Source: CAZIUL01 sp964542475
GTDB taxonomy: Bacteria; Planctomycetota; B15-G4; CAYZWU01
Assembly (NCBI GenBank): GCA_964542475.1
Contig: CAZIUL010000001.1
Span: forward strand, 62,001-126,000
Direction of reading: 5' to 3'
Length of the DNA stretch: 64,000 nucleotides
Each line of letters begins with the position of its first letter. Within the stretch, counting starts at the first letter, position 1. Positions 51,553-61,288 of this stretch are shown here, piece by piece. The position numbers and the translations under genes were made by a program. The notes under the pieces are model-generated. The model made no database searches and was not told the DNA's origin. It was given only the letters and a program-made list of their open reading frames with translations.

Positions 51553-54500
51553 ATGCACAGGTTTTTGGCGGGGAACACCCCCTTGGGCGGATGGAGCTGT
51601 CTGCTGCTTGTTCTTTTTCTCCTGCCTGTCGCAGCGGGATGCAGCGGATCGAACGTAGGTTCGGTTTATAATCCCTACGGGAGTGAAACGGATCCCGGTG
51701 ATGAAGGTTTTGATCCGGGATCAGGCGCCGGTGACAACGGTTACAATCTGTATTCCCTGGAAAACGGGACGGTTTTTTCTTCCGGAGCGCCCCAGCTTCT
51801 GCACGGTTATCCTGAGCAGGGAGCCAAGGGCGTGGATGTCAATACGTTTGTCGTGCTTCGATTCAGCGAATCACTGAATCCGGACATGAGCCTCCTGGCA
51901 AAAGGTTTTGTTTTTCAAAAAGCCTCGGACAACAGCCCTGTTCCAGGGGTTTTGACCTTTGCCCGGGGCACGGCAAAAACAGTTCTGGTTTTCGAGCCGG
52001 CCCAGGAGCTCGAAGAGGAGGAGGAATACCAGGTTTCGTTGACCTCAGAGCTCGAGGATGCCCAGGGTACCGCCTTTGTTCCTGAAGGAGGCCAGGGATC
52101 AGCCGGGTTCGGCTTTACAACCGGAAAGGCTGCGGATGACGTACCGTTTGAGATCATCGAGCCCCTCGTGTTTCCCGAGTCGGGAGCAACTGACGTTTCG
52201 CCCGGCACATCGGTTTTGCTTTTTTTCACAGAGGCTGTAAAAACAGGAAGCGGCAACTCCGGAATCGGCGGGTCCAACTCCAACTTTTCCGCGAAGGACC
52301 AGGACGGAGACTCAGTGAAAGGGGCCCGCAGCTTCGATTACGACGACAGGCTTTTTGTGTTCACGCCAACGAGCCCTATGCCTGCCGGGGAAACGATTGA
52401 TATCGTTGTACAGGGCAACGTGAAAAACAAGGACGGCTCTGAAACCGTTGGCCAGGATTTCAGCTTTTCGTTCACGGTTGTAGGATTTCCTCATGTCTCA
52501 GAAATCGCTTTCAAGAACAACGACCCCCTGGTTGTTCTTCCGGACAACATCTTCGATGGGAGGGCCAACAAGCAGAACCAGCATTCCATCGTTTTGAATG
52601 TTACCACCAAGGGCAGCGGCATGGCGGACAAGTTAACGCTGATATTCTGGGACAACGACGAGAGCGCGGTGATTTCTGTGAATAGCGGGAAATCGTCTGC
52701 AGGAACCCACAGCTTTACCGTGGACCTCAAGCCCGGTTCGAAGAACATCCTTCTGGACGGGACGGTTACGGTTGGAGCATACACCGCCGGCGGTGGAGTG
52801 AACAGCCCGGTGGGCCCTCCCATCGAACTGCCGAATCTGAAAAAGGATGTCGAGAAACCGGTTTTGATATCGCTGGGACCGCCTTGCAGCCCGGGTACGT
52901 CGAACCTTGGGATTTTGACCGAAGTTCCGGATCCTGCGATTCACGGAAGGGCTGCGGAAGATCTTTCCGCTGTCAAGATTACTGCCGAGTTCTACGGCAC
53001 TGAACAGGATCCGGTAAACGCGTTAAAATTCTTCTCGATTGAGTATCCGGGCGGGTCGAAAACCTATTCCGACGAGGTGACCCGAAACACAAGCAACCTT
53101 TTCATCACGACTCCTTTGCTCGACCTGGATACAGGCGGCCTGTTTCCGCCGGCCCCGGGCATGGCAGGGCGGGCGGAGGCCCCTGTCACGGTCACCAAGA
53201 TCTTTTTGACGGACCTGGTGGGCAACAGCAAGACATACAGCAACCCGCAGAATGCCTCCCTGGATTTCAGGGGGTATTTTTACAGCCTTGTCAGCGGAGC
53301 GGTTGAGCTGTCGCTGCTTTGTTACGACAGCGTCACGCTTCATCCTCTGGAGAACGTGGATGTCATCGTGGACAACCTGGACCTGCTTGACGGGCAGTGG
53401 GCCGCGCACACCAGCGCAGAAGGTGCGGCAACGGTCAACAACATGGCCGGGAGCGTGTTGGGTGACCGCATTCTGCTCACCATTGTGAAAGACGGGTGCA
53501 GGATCTTGTCTTATCAGTGGCTGTACACAGGAAAGTACATCCTGGCCAGCCTTCCCGTGGTACCTGAATCGGAAACCGGCGCATCGGTTACGCTGATGAT
53601 CGGGAACAGCACCGGGGCCGACCTGCCGGATGTGTATTTCGGCGGAAACGCGCTAAGGACCGGTTCCGACGATACTCTCGCGCAAGCCGGTTCCAACCCG
53701 AGTACCGCGGTGCTGAAAGCACACAAGAACAGGCTGCAGTTCCTCGAGGGTTTCGGAATCCAGGCAGGCCCCCCGGATCTTTTCCAGTGGGCCTGGTCGA
53801 ACCCGTTTGTTCCGGACTCTGATGTGGTGATCCAGGCGGTGGCGTTTTTCACCGAGCCGGCGGAGCCGCTTGAATCCCAGCGCGTGAAATTTGAAACCGA
53901 GCTTGGAGATGGTGCAACCCGCATGGCCAGGCTGGTTTCCACGCTTCCGGGTTTCATGGGTACCCTTCCGCTGGGCGTTGACATGTCCGAGCATAAGCAG
54001 GGCGATTATTATGAGTTCGAGATCCCCTTGCCACCCACTCTGCGCACCAACCAGGCTGCTGATTCATCGTTTGACCTTGCTGACCTCGAACCCTGCTGTG
54101 AGGTGGTAATCGATCCTGAGCTTGGGCCGGCAGCAAACGATAATATCGACGCGGACGAGAGTCTTCTGGAAGAACACCTGTCTTTCGAGGCGGAGGAGAT
54201 TGGAGAGGGATCTCCCCCTGCCATCGTTCGGAAACGCACCGGATACCTGGAAGCCGAGCTTCTTAGCGAAATAGAGATCGACCTGCCCCCGTCAATGACC
54301 GTGTCCGCAAGCAATCCCCCGGAGTTCGAGTTTCAATGGGACAACGTTCTGGAGGAGTTCAACCAGGGGGATGACAAGACCGGTTGCTACGTTCTGCGGC
54401 TCGAAAGAATTGCCGCGGGCGGAAGCGGCGCAAGACACTGGGACCTTTTCATGAGCTCGAAAGCGGCGGGTTCCCAGGCACAAAAGGATTTTCAGTATCC

Positions 54501-54705
54501 GGATCTCGATAGCTACGCCGCACTGTCCGGGATTTCCGGCGAAAACGATTTTACCGCGTTCACCAAGACAGGTGATTACAGCTTTTTTGTTGAGGGTTTT
54601 CACATAGAGAGTTTCGATCTGGTCAACGGTTTCATCTCGAAAATCAAAAGAAAGTGGGAAACCTGCTGGCGGTCGGAGCAGGTAAGCGTCAGCAAGAGCT
54701 ACTGA
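51553..54705 (+). CDS. Large Ig-like (Big_5) domain lipoprotein
   Basis: 1050 residues. Signal peptide with lipobox (LLLVLFLLPVAAGC). After a short Gly/Asp linker, HGYPEQGAKGVDVNTFVVLRFSESLNPD and then FPESGATDVSPGTSVLLFFTEAV are two copies of the SbsA/Big_5 Ig-like pattern ('P..ga..V.....i.v.Fse.v'). The remainder is beta-rich, with a 'LENVDVIVDNLDLLDGQWAAHTSAEGAATVNN' carboxypeptidase-regulatory-like stretch at about 595-625. A surface-exposed or outer-membrane-associated protein is likely; function unknown. GGCGGTCGGAGCAGG near its end is only coding. Confidence 0.82.
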   Translation: MHRFLAGNTPLGGWSCLLLVLFLLPVAAGCSGSNVGSVYNPYGSETDPGDEGFDPGSGAGDNGYNLYSLENGTVFSSGAPQLLHGYPEQGAKGVDVNTFVVLRFSESLNPDMSLLAKGFVFQKASDNSPVPGVLTFARGTAKTVLVFEPAQELEEEEEYQVSLTSELEDAQGTAFVPEGGQGSAGFGFTTGKAADDVPFEIIEPLVFPESGATDVSPGTSVLLFFTEAVKTGSGNSGIGGSNSNFSAKDQDGDSVKGARSFDYDDRLFVFTPTSPMPAGETIDIVVQGNVKNKDGSETVGQDFSFSFTVVGFPHVSEIAFKNNDPLVVLPDNIFDGRANKQNQHSIVLNVTTKGSGMADKLTLIFWDNDESAVISVNSGKSSAGTHSFTVDLKPGSKNILLDGTVTVGAYTAGGGVNSPVGPPIELPNLKKDVEKPVLISLGPPCSPGTSNLGILTEVPDPAIHGRAAEDLSAVKITAEFYGTEQDPVNALKFFSIEYPGGSKTYSDEVTRNTSNLFITTPLLDLDTGGLFPPAPGMAGRAEAPVTVTKIFLTDLVGNSKTYSNPQNASLDFRGYFYSLVSGAVELSLLCYDSVTLHPLENVDVIVDNLDLLDGQWAAHTSAEGAATVNNMAGSVLGDRILLTIVKDGCRILSYQWLYTGKYILASLPVVPESETGASVTLMIGNSTGADLPDVYFGGNALRTGSDDTLAQAGSNPSTAVLKAHKNRLQFLEGFGIQAGPPDLFQWAWSNPFVPDSDVVIQAVAFFTEPAEPLESQRVKFETELGDGATRMARLVSTLPGFMGTLPLGVDMSEHKQGDYYEFEIPLPPTLRTNQAADSSFDLADLEPCCEVVIDPELGPAANDNIDADESLLEEHLSFEAEEIGEGSPPAIVRKRTGYLEAELLSEIEIDLPPSMTVSASNPPEFEFQWDNVLEEFNQGDDKTGCYVLRLERIAAGGSGARHWDLFMSSKAAGSQAQKDFQYPDLDSYAALSGISGENDFTAFTKTGDYSFFVEGFHIESFDLVNGFISKIKRKWETCWRSEQVSVSKSY

Positions 54706-54743
54706 CAAGAACGGACATGTCGGTTTTCAAGAGAGGGTGTTTC

Positions 54744-55430
54744 ATGGCGGCTGTGGTCCTTCTTTCCGGCGGGCTCGACTCGACTGTTGCAGCGGCTCAC
54801 GCTGCTGCCCACGGAGGGCTTGCGCTTGCCCTGACAGTTGACTACAATCAGCAGGCCGGGGAGCGCGAGATAGAGGCCTCCGCATCCGTTGCCGCCCGTC
54901 TTGGGGCAGAACACCGGGTGGTGCGCGTCCCTTTCCTCGGAGAGGTGTCAGGCTCCGCCTTGACTGCTGCGTCGCACGAGCTTCCCGAGCCGGATCACCG
55001 CTCTCTGGATGATCCTGAATGCGCAAGGGAGAGGGCAGGCTCTGTGTGGGTGCCGAACAGAAACGGGCTTTTTCTGAATATCGCGGCCTGTTTTGCCCAG
55101 GCATTAGCACTGGAAAGCGTGGTTGTAGGGTTCAACCGGGAGGAAGCCGATTCTTTCCCTGACAACAGGCCGGGCTTCGTAAAAGCGTGCAACGAGGCCT
55201 TTTCTTTCACATTGGGCGAGCCGGTTCGAATAGAATCACCAACGCTTCACCTTGATAAAAAGGCAATTGTGAAGATGGGCATCGAACTGGGAGCACCCCT
55301 GGACCTTGTTTGGTCCTGCTACGGGGCTGGTCCGGAGCACTGTCTCAGGTGCGATTCATGCCTGCGGACGAAAAGAGCGTTCGATTCGCTAGACGCCTGG
55401 GAAAGGCACGGGCCTCGTTCAACCATCTGA
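54744..55430 (+). CDS. queC: 7-cyano-7-deazaguanine synthase
   Basis: 228 residues. SGGLDSTVAAAHAA (N-type ATP pyrophosphatase P-loop), VDYNQQAGEREIEAS, PNRNGLFLNIAACFAQA and the zinc site CYGAGPEHCLRCDSCLRTKRAF. Converts CDG to preQ0 for queuosine in tRNA. Its own ATG is placed at 54744, 38 bases after the previous stop. No other queuosine genes (queD, queE, queF) are adjacent. Confidence 0.93.
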   Translation: MAAVVLLSGGLDSTVAAAHAAAHGGLALALTVDYNQQAGEREIEASASVAARLGAEHRVVRVPFLGEVSGSALTAASHELPEPDHRSLDDPECARERAGSVWVPNRNGLFLNIAACFAQALALESVVVGFNREEADSFPDNRPGFVKACNEAFSFTLGEPVRIESPTLHLDKKAIVKMGIELGAPLDLVWSCYGAGPEHCLRCDSCLRTKRAFDSLDAWERHGPRSTI

Positions 55431-55484
55431 TTGCGACATGTAGTTCAGATGAAACGTTATTTACCGCAATAAAGGACTTTATGA

Positions 55485-56117
55485 ATGAAACCGCTCGTTT
55501 TTCCGAGTCAGAAGCTGTTTGTTGTTGCCGCTTCTGTTCTTGCCCTGTTTTCAGGAGCCTGCAAAACCGTTGATTCCGTGCCGGAACCCGTTGAAAACAG
55601 CTCTCCTGATGTGTCGGATAATTTTGAAATATGTGATGGTTTTTATAAGACAGCCCCTGCCAACCTCATGATCCTGCCGATCGAGGCCTTGGATTTCGTG
55701 GATTATCGCGAGAGGGATATTCTTCGTAAATCAGTTTACGATAACCTATTGGAAAAGGAATACGCTCCTCTTTCCATCGCGTTTACCAACAGGACCTTGA
55801 AAGCTCTCGACAGAAGCCACACGCCTCTATCGAAAGATGAAGCCTGGAACACCGAGCCTTTTACCGGGGCCTTTTCAAGTTACTGCGATGCGGTCGTTTT
55901 CATATCGATAAAAAGCTATATTGAAACAAGCCGGCCGGAGATCGACATCCGGGCCAAGGCGGGGCTGTTCGATTCGGTATCCATGGAGCTCCTTTTCGAG
56001 GTCAGCACCCGCCGGAAACTGCATTGTACCGATCCGGCTGTTGACAGGCAGCGGTTCATGAGCAAGGCCATGGAAGATTTCGCCCGGCTGTTGCTGCAGG
56101 ATCTGCCGCCTAAGTAG
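55485..56117 (+). CDS. Lipoprotein, possibly GNA1162/DUF799-like
   Basis: 210 residues; lipobox LFSGAC in the signal peptide (VVAASVLALFSGAC). LMILPIEALDFVDYRERDILRKSVYDNLLEKEYAPLSI and CDAVVFISIKSYIE resemble GNA1162-type lipoproteins ('ILVLPPxN', 'fGADAVLYIxIxxY'), but the match is weak. Envelope protein of unknown role. Confidence 0.65.
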   Translation: MKPLVFPSQKLFVVAASVLALFSGACKTVDSVPEPVENSSPDVSDNFEICDGFYKTAPANLMILPIEALDFVDYRERDILRKSVYDNLLEKEYAPLSIAFTNRTLKALDRSHTPLSKDEAWNTEPFTGAFSSYCDAVVFISIKSYIETSRPEIDIRAKAGLFDSVSMELLFEVSTRRKLHCTDPAVDRQRFMSKAMEDFARLLLQDLPPK

Positions 56118-56356
56118 CGGCGGCACCTTCATGCCCATCGAATAGTTTTTTTTAAAATATTGAATTTACACGCTTTGTTTTTGATATCATTTACAAGATC
56201 GACTAGGTGAGTACAAACAAGAACGTTCTTCGCAAAAGAACCCGTGCTTGCCTGCTGAATAGATAATCAGGCTCCTTTTACTCGGATTAAGGGGTATACC
56301 TTTTTCTTGGTTTAAGGGGGTTTTTATTTCCCCTGTATAAGTTGGGTGATAAAGCC

Positions 56357-56626
56357 ATGGACATCGACATTATGAAAAAGGAAGAGATCATCGAGGAGTT
56401 CAGCATTCATGAGGGCGACACCGGTTCGACTGAGGTTCAGGTTGCGTTGCTGACCGCGCGCGTCCGTCATCTCACCGAGCACCTTAAAAAGCATAAGGGT
56501 GATCACGCCTCTCGACGCGGACTGCTGGTGATGGTTGGAAAAAGAACCCGTTTGCTCAGATACATGAAGAATCGGGATAGAGATCGATATTTTAAGATAA
56601 TTTCCAGGCTCCAGCTCAGACGCTGA
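56357..56626 (+). CDS. rpsO: 30S ribosomal protein uS15
   Basis: 89 residues, exactly the family size. EEFSIHEGDTGSTEVQVALLTARVRHLTEHLKKHKGDHASRRGLLVMVGKRTRLLRYMKNRD is canonical S15. ATG at 56357 (GGGTGA upstream); a TTG at 56342 is not needed. The leader (56280-56340) has AAGGGGGTTTTTATTTCCCCT, a short stem-loop close to the ribosome site, where S15 commonly autoregulates. Followed by pnp, the classic rpsO-pnp pair. Confidence 0.96.
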   Translation: MDIDIMKKEEIIEEFSIHEGDTGSTEVQVALLTARVRHLTEHLKKHKGDHASRRGLLVMVGKRTRLLRYMKNRDRDRYFKIISRLQLRR

Positions 56627-56871
56627 TTACGGCCTTTTCTCGAGTGGCGGCTGAAACTGTTTTTTCGAACATTATTGGTTTGTTGTATGTATGTAGGTTT
56701 GGCCGTGGACACGCCCAGAACATCTGTTTTTATCTCATGATAACAGGCAGCTGCTGCTCAATCAGGCAAGGTAGGGGAAGAGGTTTCAGTAAACAGTATC
56801 AACATCAACAGAATGAAAACAGGGCTGGTCTGTAACGATGGCAGGTGTCCCGGCATGAAGGAGGTAAGTAA

Positions 56872-58968
56872 GTGGGATATTGTAAAGTAGAAGGTGAATT
56901 AGGCGGAAAGAAAGTTACCATCGAGACGGGGAAGATAGCAAAACAGGCTGACGGCGCGGTGCTGGTTTCCATGGAAGGTACTGTAGTCCTGGTCGCGGCA
57001 CAGTCCGATGATCCGAGACCGGGTCTGGATTTTTTCCCATTGACAGTGGATTACAGGGAGAGGACCTCTGCTGCGGGCAAGTTTCCAGGGGGTTTCATCA
57101 AGAGAGAGGGGCGGCCGACCCAAAAAGAGATCATTACCATGCGCCTTATCGATCGGCACATCCGCCCGCTTTTTCCCAAGGGGTACCATGCGGAGATTCA
57201 GGTCCAGTGCATTGTAATGTCCTCTGATCAGCAGAACGATCCGGACATTCTCGCAATGATCGGGGCATCCGCGGCTCTGTCGATATCCAAGATTCCGTTT
57301 TCCGGACCCACAGGCGCAGCGCGTGTCGGGTTCAATGACGGGGATTTCAAGGTCAACCCGACTTATGACGAGATGGAGCTGAGCAAGCTCGATCTGGTGG
57401 TTGCCGGCACGAAAGAAGCGCTTTGTATGGTAGAAGCCGGTGCAAGGGAGTTGAGCGAGGACCAGATGCTTGAAGCCCTGTCCGAAGGGCACAAGAACAT
57501 CATTGAGATAGCGGGGATGATAGACAAGCTTGTCGCCGAGGTAGGTGTGCAGAAGGTCGAATTCGACGTGCCTCAACGCGATGAGGAAACATGGGCGGAA
57601 CTGGTTGAGAAGCACGAGGACGACATGCGGGCCGCTCTCTTGACCGAGGGAAAGCAAGCAAGGCATGCCGCCATGAAGGAGTTCTCCCGTTCTTTTGTTG
57701 AAAAGAAAACGGCTGACATCGAGGACGATGTGGAGAAGGCCGAAAGGACAAAGGAGCTCAAGAACCTTGTTCATGATTTCGCATCCTTGATCGAGCGAAA
57801 GATAATCGTCAAGGAGAAAAAACGGGTAGACGGCCGCGGCCTTACGGATATCAGGCCGATCGATGTGGAGCTCGGCCTTTTTCCTCGCACGCACGGGTCC
57901 GCGCTCTTCACCAGGGGCGAGACACAAGCCCTTGTCATACTCACGCTCGGTACGGCTTCGGACGAGCAGAGAGTGGACGGACTCAAAGCCGATTATTCGA
58001 AGAAGTTCATGCTTGACTACAACTTTCCTCCTTTCTGCGTTGGAGAGGTCAAGCCGATCCGCGGGCCGGGTCGGAGAGAGATCGGCCACGGCGCTTTAGC
58101 GGAGCGCGCAATTCTCGCTGTGCTGCCTGATCCGGAGAAGTTCGCCTATACGATGCGCCTTGTTTCGGACATCATGGAATCGAACGGCTCCTCTTCCATG
58201 GCAACCGTGTGCGGAGGCACGCTTGCCCTGATGGACGCGGGTGTCAGCATACGCCGCCCGGTTGCAGGGATCGCCATGGGTTTGGTCATGGAGGGTGATG
58301 AATACAGCATCCTCAGCGACATCCTCGGGTCCGAGGACCACAACGGAGATATGGATTTCAAGGTTGCGGGCACCGGTATGGGGATCACCGCCCTGCAGAT
58401 GGACATCAAGATAACCGGTATCACCATGGATGTGATGAGGGAGGCCATGGACCAGGCCAAGGAGGGCAGGAAGCATATTCTGCAGCGGATGATCGAGTTC
58501 ATCGACAAGCCGCGGGAGGATATGTCCCCGTACGCACCAAGGCTGAGCCAGATCCAGATAAACCCCGAAAAGATCGGTTCCCTGATCGGCCCTGGAGGCA
58601 AGACCATCAAGATGATCCAGGAGCAGGCGAAAGTGAACATCGAGGTGGAGGATGACGGCACGGTCCTCGTTTCAGGAGCTTCTCGCGATTGTGTAGAAAA
58701 GGGGATTGCACTTGTCGAGGATGTGACCGGTGAGGTGGAAGTCGGCAAGGTTTACAACGGAAAAGTCGTTTCCATAAAGGACTTCGGTGCTTTCATGGAG
58801 GTTCTTCCGGGCCAGGAAGGGCTTTGTCATGTATCCGAGCTTTCCGAGGAGTTTGTACGCAACGTGTCGGATGTTGTAAAGGTCGGCGAGGTGTACAAGG
58901 TCAAGGTGATCAACGTGGACGAGTCAGGCAAGATCAAGCTTTCCCGCAAAGCAGCGCTAAGGGAGTAA
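56872..58968 (+). CDS. pnp: Polyribonucleotide nucleotidyltransferase (PNPase)
   Basis: 698 residues. Two RNase PH-type cores (GKFPGGFIKREGRPTQKEIITMRLIDRHIRPLFPKGYHAEIQV; DQRVDGL...KKFMLDYNFPPFCVGEVKPIRGPGRREIGHGALAERAI), a KH domain (IGSLIGPGGKTIKMIQEQ) and an S1 domain (KVYNGKVVSIKDFGAFMEVLPGQEGLCHVSELS). Degrades RNA 3' to 5' with phosphate. GTG start with AAGGAGGTAA upstream. Confidence 0.97.
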   Translation: MGYCKVEGELGGKKVTIETGKIAKQADGAVLVSMEGTVVLVAAQSDDPRPGLDFFPLTVDYRERTSAAGKFPGGFIKREGRPTQKEIITMRLIDRHIRPLFPKGYHAEIQVQCIVMSSDQQNDPDILAMIGASAALSISKIPFSGPTGAARVGFNDGDFKVNPTYDEMELSKLDLVVAGTKEALCMVEAGARELSEDQMLEALSEGHKNIIEIAGMIDKLVAEVGVQKVEFDVPQRDEETWAELVEKHEDDMRAALLTEGKQARHAAMKEFSRSFVEKKTADIEDDVEKAERTKELKNLVHDFASLIERKIIVKEKKRVDGRGLTDIRPIDVELGLFPRTHGSALFTRGETQALVILTLGTASDEQRVDGLKADYSKKFMLDYNFPPFCVGEVKPIRGPGRREIGHGALAERAILAVLPDPEKFAYTMRLVSDIMESNGSSSMATVCGGTLALMDAGVSIRRPVAGIAMGLVMEGDEYSILSDILGSEDHNGDMDFKVAGTGMGITALQMDIKITGITMDVMREAMDQAKEGRKHILQRMIEFIDKPREDMSPYAPRLSQIQINPEKIGSLIGPGGKTIKMIQEQAKVNIEVEDDGTVLVSGASRDCVEKGIALVEDVTGEVEVGKVYNGKVVSIKDFGAFMEVLPGQEGLCHVSELSEEFVRNVSDVVKVGEVYKVKVINVDESGKIKLSRKAALRE

Positions 58969-59206
58969 CCTTTATTTTGGGAGTAACTTTTTTTAGGAAA
59001 CTTTTCTTTATCCGGTATACCTCACGTGTTTGATAGGGTATAAACAGTTGGTCACTGGTAAAGAAATGCGGTTTATATATTAAAATATATAATTATATAG
59101 AGGATTATTGGCAAAATAAATTAAAATAAAAAAACAGTGAACAGTAGAGGCTGGTTCCCCGATTGTATTTAATGCAAGGATAATGCAAGTGCAAGGAGGA
59201 TACCAA

Positions 59207-59671
59207 ATGTGTAAGATAAGATATTTTTCGTTTGCTACGCCTCTTCAGTTTCTTGCATTTGCATGTCTTGTGGCTGTTCTTACTGTTCCCCTATCAAAAG
59301 AGCTGTTCGCGCAGGACGAAGAAGATGAGGAAAAGATCACCTATCGTGTGACAGGTGATGTGTACCATGGAGACAAGTACCGCTTCAGCGCTCCTTGTGT
59401 TCTTGAACGTGAAAAGATTTTCGCGAAGATTCCTGCTTTCCAGACGATCAAGAGGGAAGGCCTGGACAAGAGCAACGCCAGGTACTACATCCTGATCGAA
59501 CAGGCCAACCGGGTCTTCAGAGCCAAGCTGACAGAGGTTTCAAGAAAGCTCAAGTACGATCTCGTGGTTGAAAAGGGCGGAGTCAGGGCCTCGGTAAAAG
59601 GCGTTCACATCCCTGACATCACCAGGAAGGTGATAAAAGCAATCACCGAGAAGGACCGGACCTCTGAATGA
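59207..59671 (+). CDS. Small secreted protein of unknown function
   Basis: 154 residues. Signal peptide MCKIRYFSFATPLQFLAFACLVAVLTVPLSKELFAQ, then an acidic stretch (DEEDEEK) and a basic body (KIFAKIPAFQTIKREGLDKSN, KLTEVSRKLKYDLVVEKGG). AAGGAGG 6 bases upstream of the ATG at 59207. Upstream 59040-59140 is strikingly AT-rich. It precedes the tandem secretin-like genes on the same strand and may belong with them. Confidence 0.75.
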   Translation: MCKIRYFSFATPLQFLAFACLVAVLTVPLSKELFAQDEEDEEKITYRVTGDVYHGDKYRFSAPCVLEREKIFAKIPAFQTIKREGLDKSNARYYILIEQANRVFRAKLTEVSRKLKYDLVVEKGGVRASVKGVHIPDITRKVIKAITEKDRTSE

Positions 59672-59834
59672 GCGTGTCAGGCAACAGGAACGGGCGGCTT
59701 CGAAGAGACGAGCCTGTTTTTGTACATCAATAACGCGATCAGGGCACGCAAAGACGTGCCCTTCGCTTTTTCTTGCGAGTTTTGTCTTTCTACCTCCATT
59801 GGTAAGCGCGTCTTTTGCGGATGGGAGCCGGCTC

Positions 59835-61253
59835 ATGTCCAGGTTTTCGCCCTTTGCATCGCCCCTGCTTTTCGCTTGTCTCCTCCTGCTATCCCTCCAA
59901 GGCTGTGTCAACGATATAGTGGGGAAGCGCTCCGGGGTTCAGGACCGGTTGAAAGCGTACAGCGGGGACCAGGTGTACAGCTTTTCTCCTATCGGGTCGC
60001 GCTACAACGTGGACCCTCCCCTGGCAGGAGACATGGCACCCGACCTTGGGCAGGAGGCTGCCGGTGTGTACGACCCGTTTGCAAAGTACTCGGCACAGAC
60101 CTACTACGGGGATGACGGCACCATAACAAGGCACTACTACCTGCCGCCGGGCCGCGGCGTGCAGATCGCGGGTTTGCTGGTGGGTCATATCGCAAGCCTG
60201 GCCACTGTAAAACCGCTGGATGTGGGCAGTATAGACGACGTATTTTTCAAGGAGAAGAAATGGCCTGAGAGCGAGGTGCTGGTGATTGCAGACGCGATCA
60301 GTGACACGAGACCTACAGCAGCGGCAACGGCAATACCCGGCTTCTCGAAATACGACCATGCGACCGGTCCGGTGTCGGACCTCATGCTCATAAAGACAAG
60401 CAGCCGCGAGGAGCTAATGCAGATAGATTCGTTTCTCACGAGCCTTTTGACCGAGCTTCCCCTGATCGAAATCAAGGTGCTCGTGGTCGAGGTGGCAGTG
60501 TCCGACGAGATGCAGTGGGGTGTGGACAACACGATCAGCAGGGATACCGGCTCTTCAAAGTCTTTTCTCAAGGAGTGGACGAACAAGTACAACACCAACA
60601 CCATGAGTAAAATACTTGACCCTAATAATTTTCAGGGCTCTCTTTTCAGCGCGTTCGGCATACACGACAAGTTTATTCTCAATGCCACATTCGAGCTCCT
60701 GCAGAGGATAACGGACGCGGAAGTGCTGTCAGCTCCAACGATCACGGTGCTGAACGGGCACAGGGCCATCATCGAAACAGGGGACAAGGTGCCGGTCAAG
60801 AAGATAGTAGCCAATGCAAGCTCCGCCTACTTTGGCTTTGATTACCAGCAGACCGGGATCAAGCTCATTGTGGTCCCGTACCTGCTGCCTGACAACATAA
60901 TCGAGGTCCATCTGAACGCGGAGGTTGTGGCGGTTACAGGCAAGCAGTCCTTTGACACGGAGGTGGGCAGTTTGAGCCAGCCGATCCTGTCCAAGCGGCT
61001 TGCTTCAACCAGGCTGCAGCTCAGGGAAGGACAGCAGGCGTTTGCCCTTGGCGGGCTCATGTCCACCAGCGAGTACGAGATCGTGACAAAGCTTCCCCTT
61101 CTCGGGGACATCCCCATACTAGGGTACCTTTTCAAGAGCAAGAACATAGAAAAGATCCAGTCCCAGATTATTTTTTATGTAGAGCCGCGCGTGGTTAAAA
61201 GGGAAGACTCGTGGAAAAAGACCAGCGAAGACGAAGCGTCAGCGATATGGTGA
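59835..61253 (+). CDS. Secretin-domain lipoprotein 1
   Basis: 472 residues. Lipobox LLLSLQGC, so a lipoprotein. The N-terminal half (YNVDPPLAGDM, YYGDDGTITRHYYLPPGRG, SDLMLIKTSSREELMQIDSFLTSLL) is shared with the next gene. The C-terminal half is a secretin core: IEIKVLVVEVAVSDEMQWGVD, ITDAEVLSAPTITVLNGHRAIIETGDKVPVKK, LREGQQAFALGGLMS and KLPLLGDIPILGYLFKSKN. It has no clear GspD N1-N3 modules and is far shorter than GspD (736 residues). ATG at 59835, GGGAG 7 bases upstream. Confidence 0.83.
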   Translation: MSRFSPFASPLLFACLLLLSLQGCVNDIVGKRSGVQDRLKAYSGDQVYSFSPIGSRYNVDPPLAGDMAPDLGQEAAGVYDPFAKYSAQTYYGDDGTITRHYYLPPGRGVQIAGLLVGHIASLATVKPLDVGSIDDVFFKEKKWPESEVLVIADAISDTRPTAAATAIPGFSKYDHATGPVSDLMLIKTSSREELMQIDSFLTSLLTELPLIEIKVLVVEVAVSDEMQWGVDNTISRDTGSSKSFLKEWTNKYNTNTMSKILDPNNFQGSLFSAFGIHDKFILNATFELLQRITDAEVLSAPTITVLNGHRAIIETGDKVPVKKIVANASSAYFGFDYQQTGIKLIVVPYLLPDNIIEVHLNAEVVAVTGKQSFDTEVGSLSQPILSKRLASTRLQLREGQQAFALGGLMSTSEYEIVTKLPLLGDIPILGYLFKSKNIEKIQSQIIFYVEPRVVKREDSWKKTSEDEASAIW

Positions 61254-61288
61254 GCGCAGGGCCTGTTTTGTTCGGAAACGGAGTTTCA

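Noticed and set aside
56899..58089. 396-residue antisense frame within pnp
   Set aside because: A shadow of a strongly coding gene; no domain.
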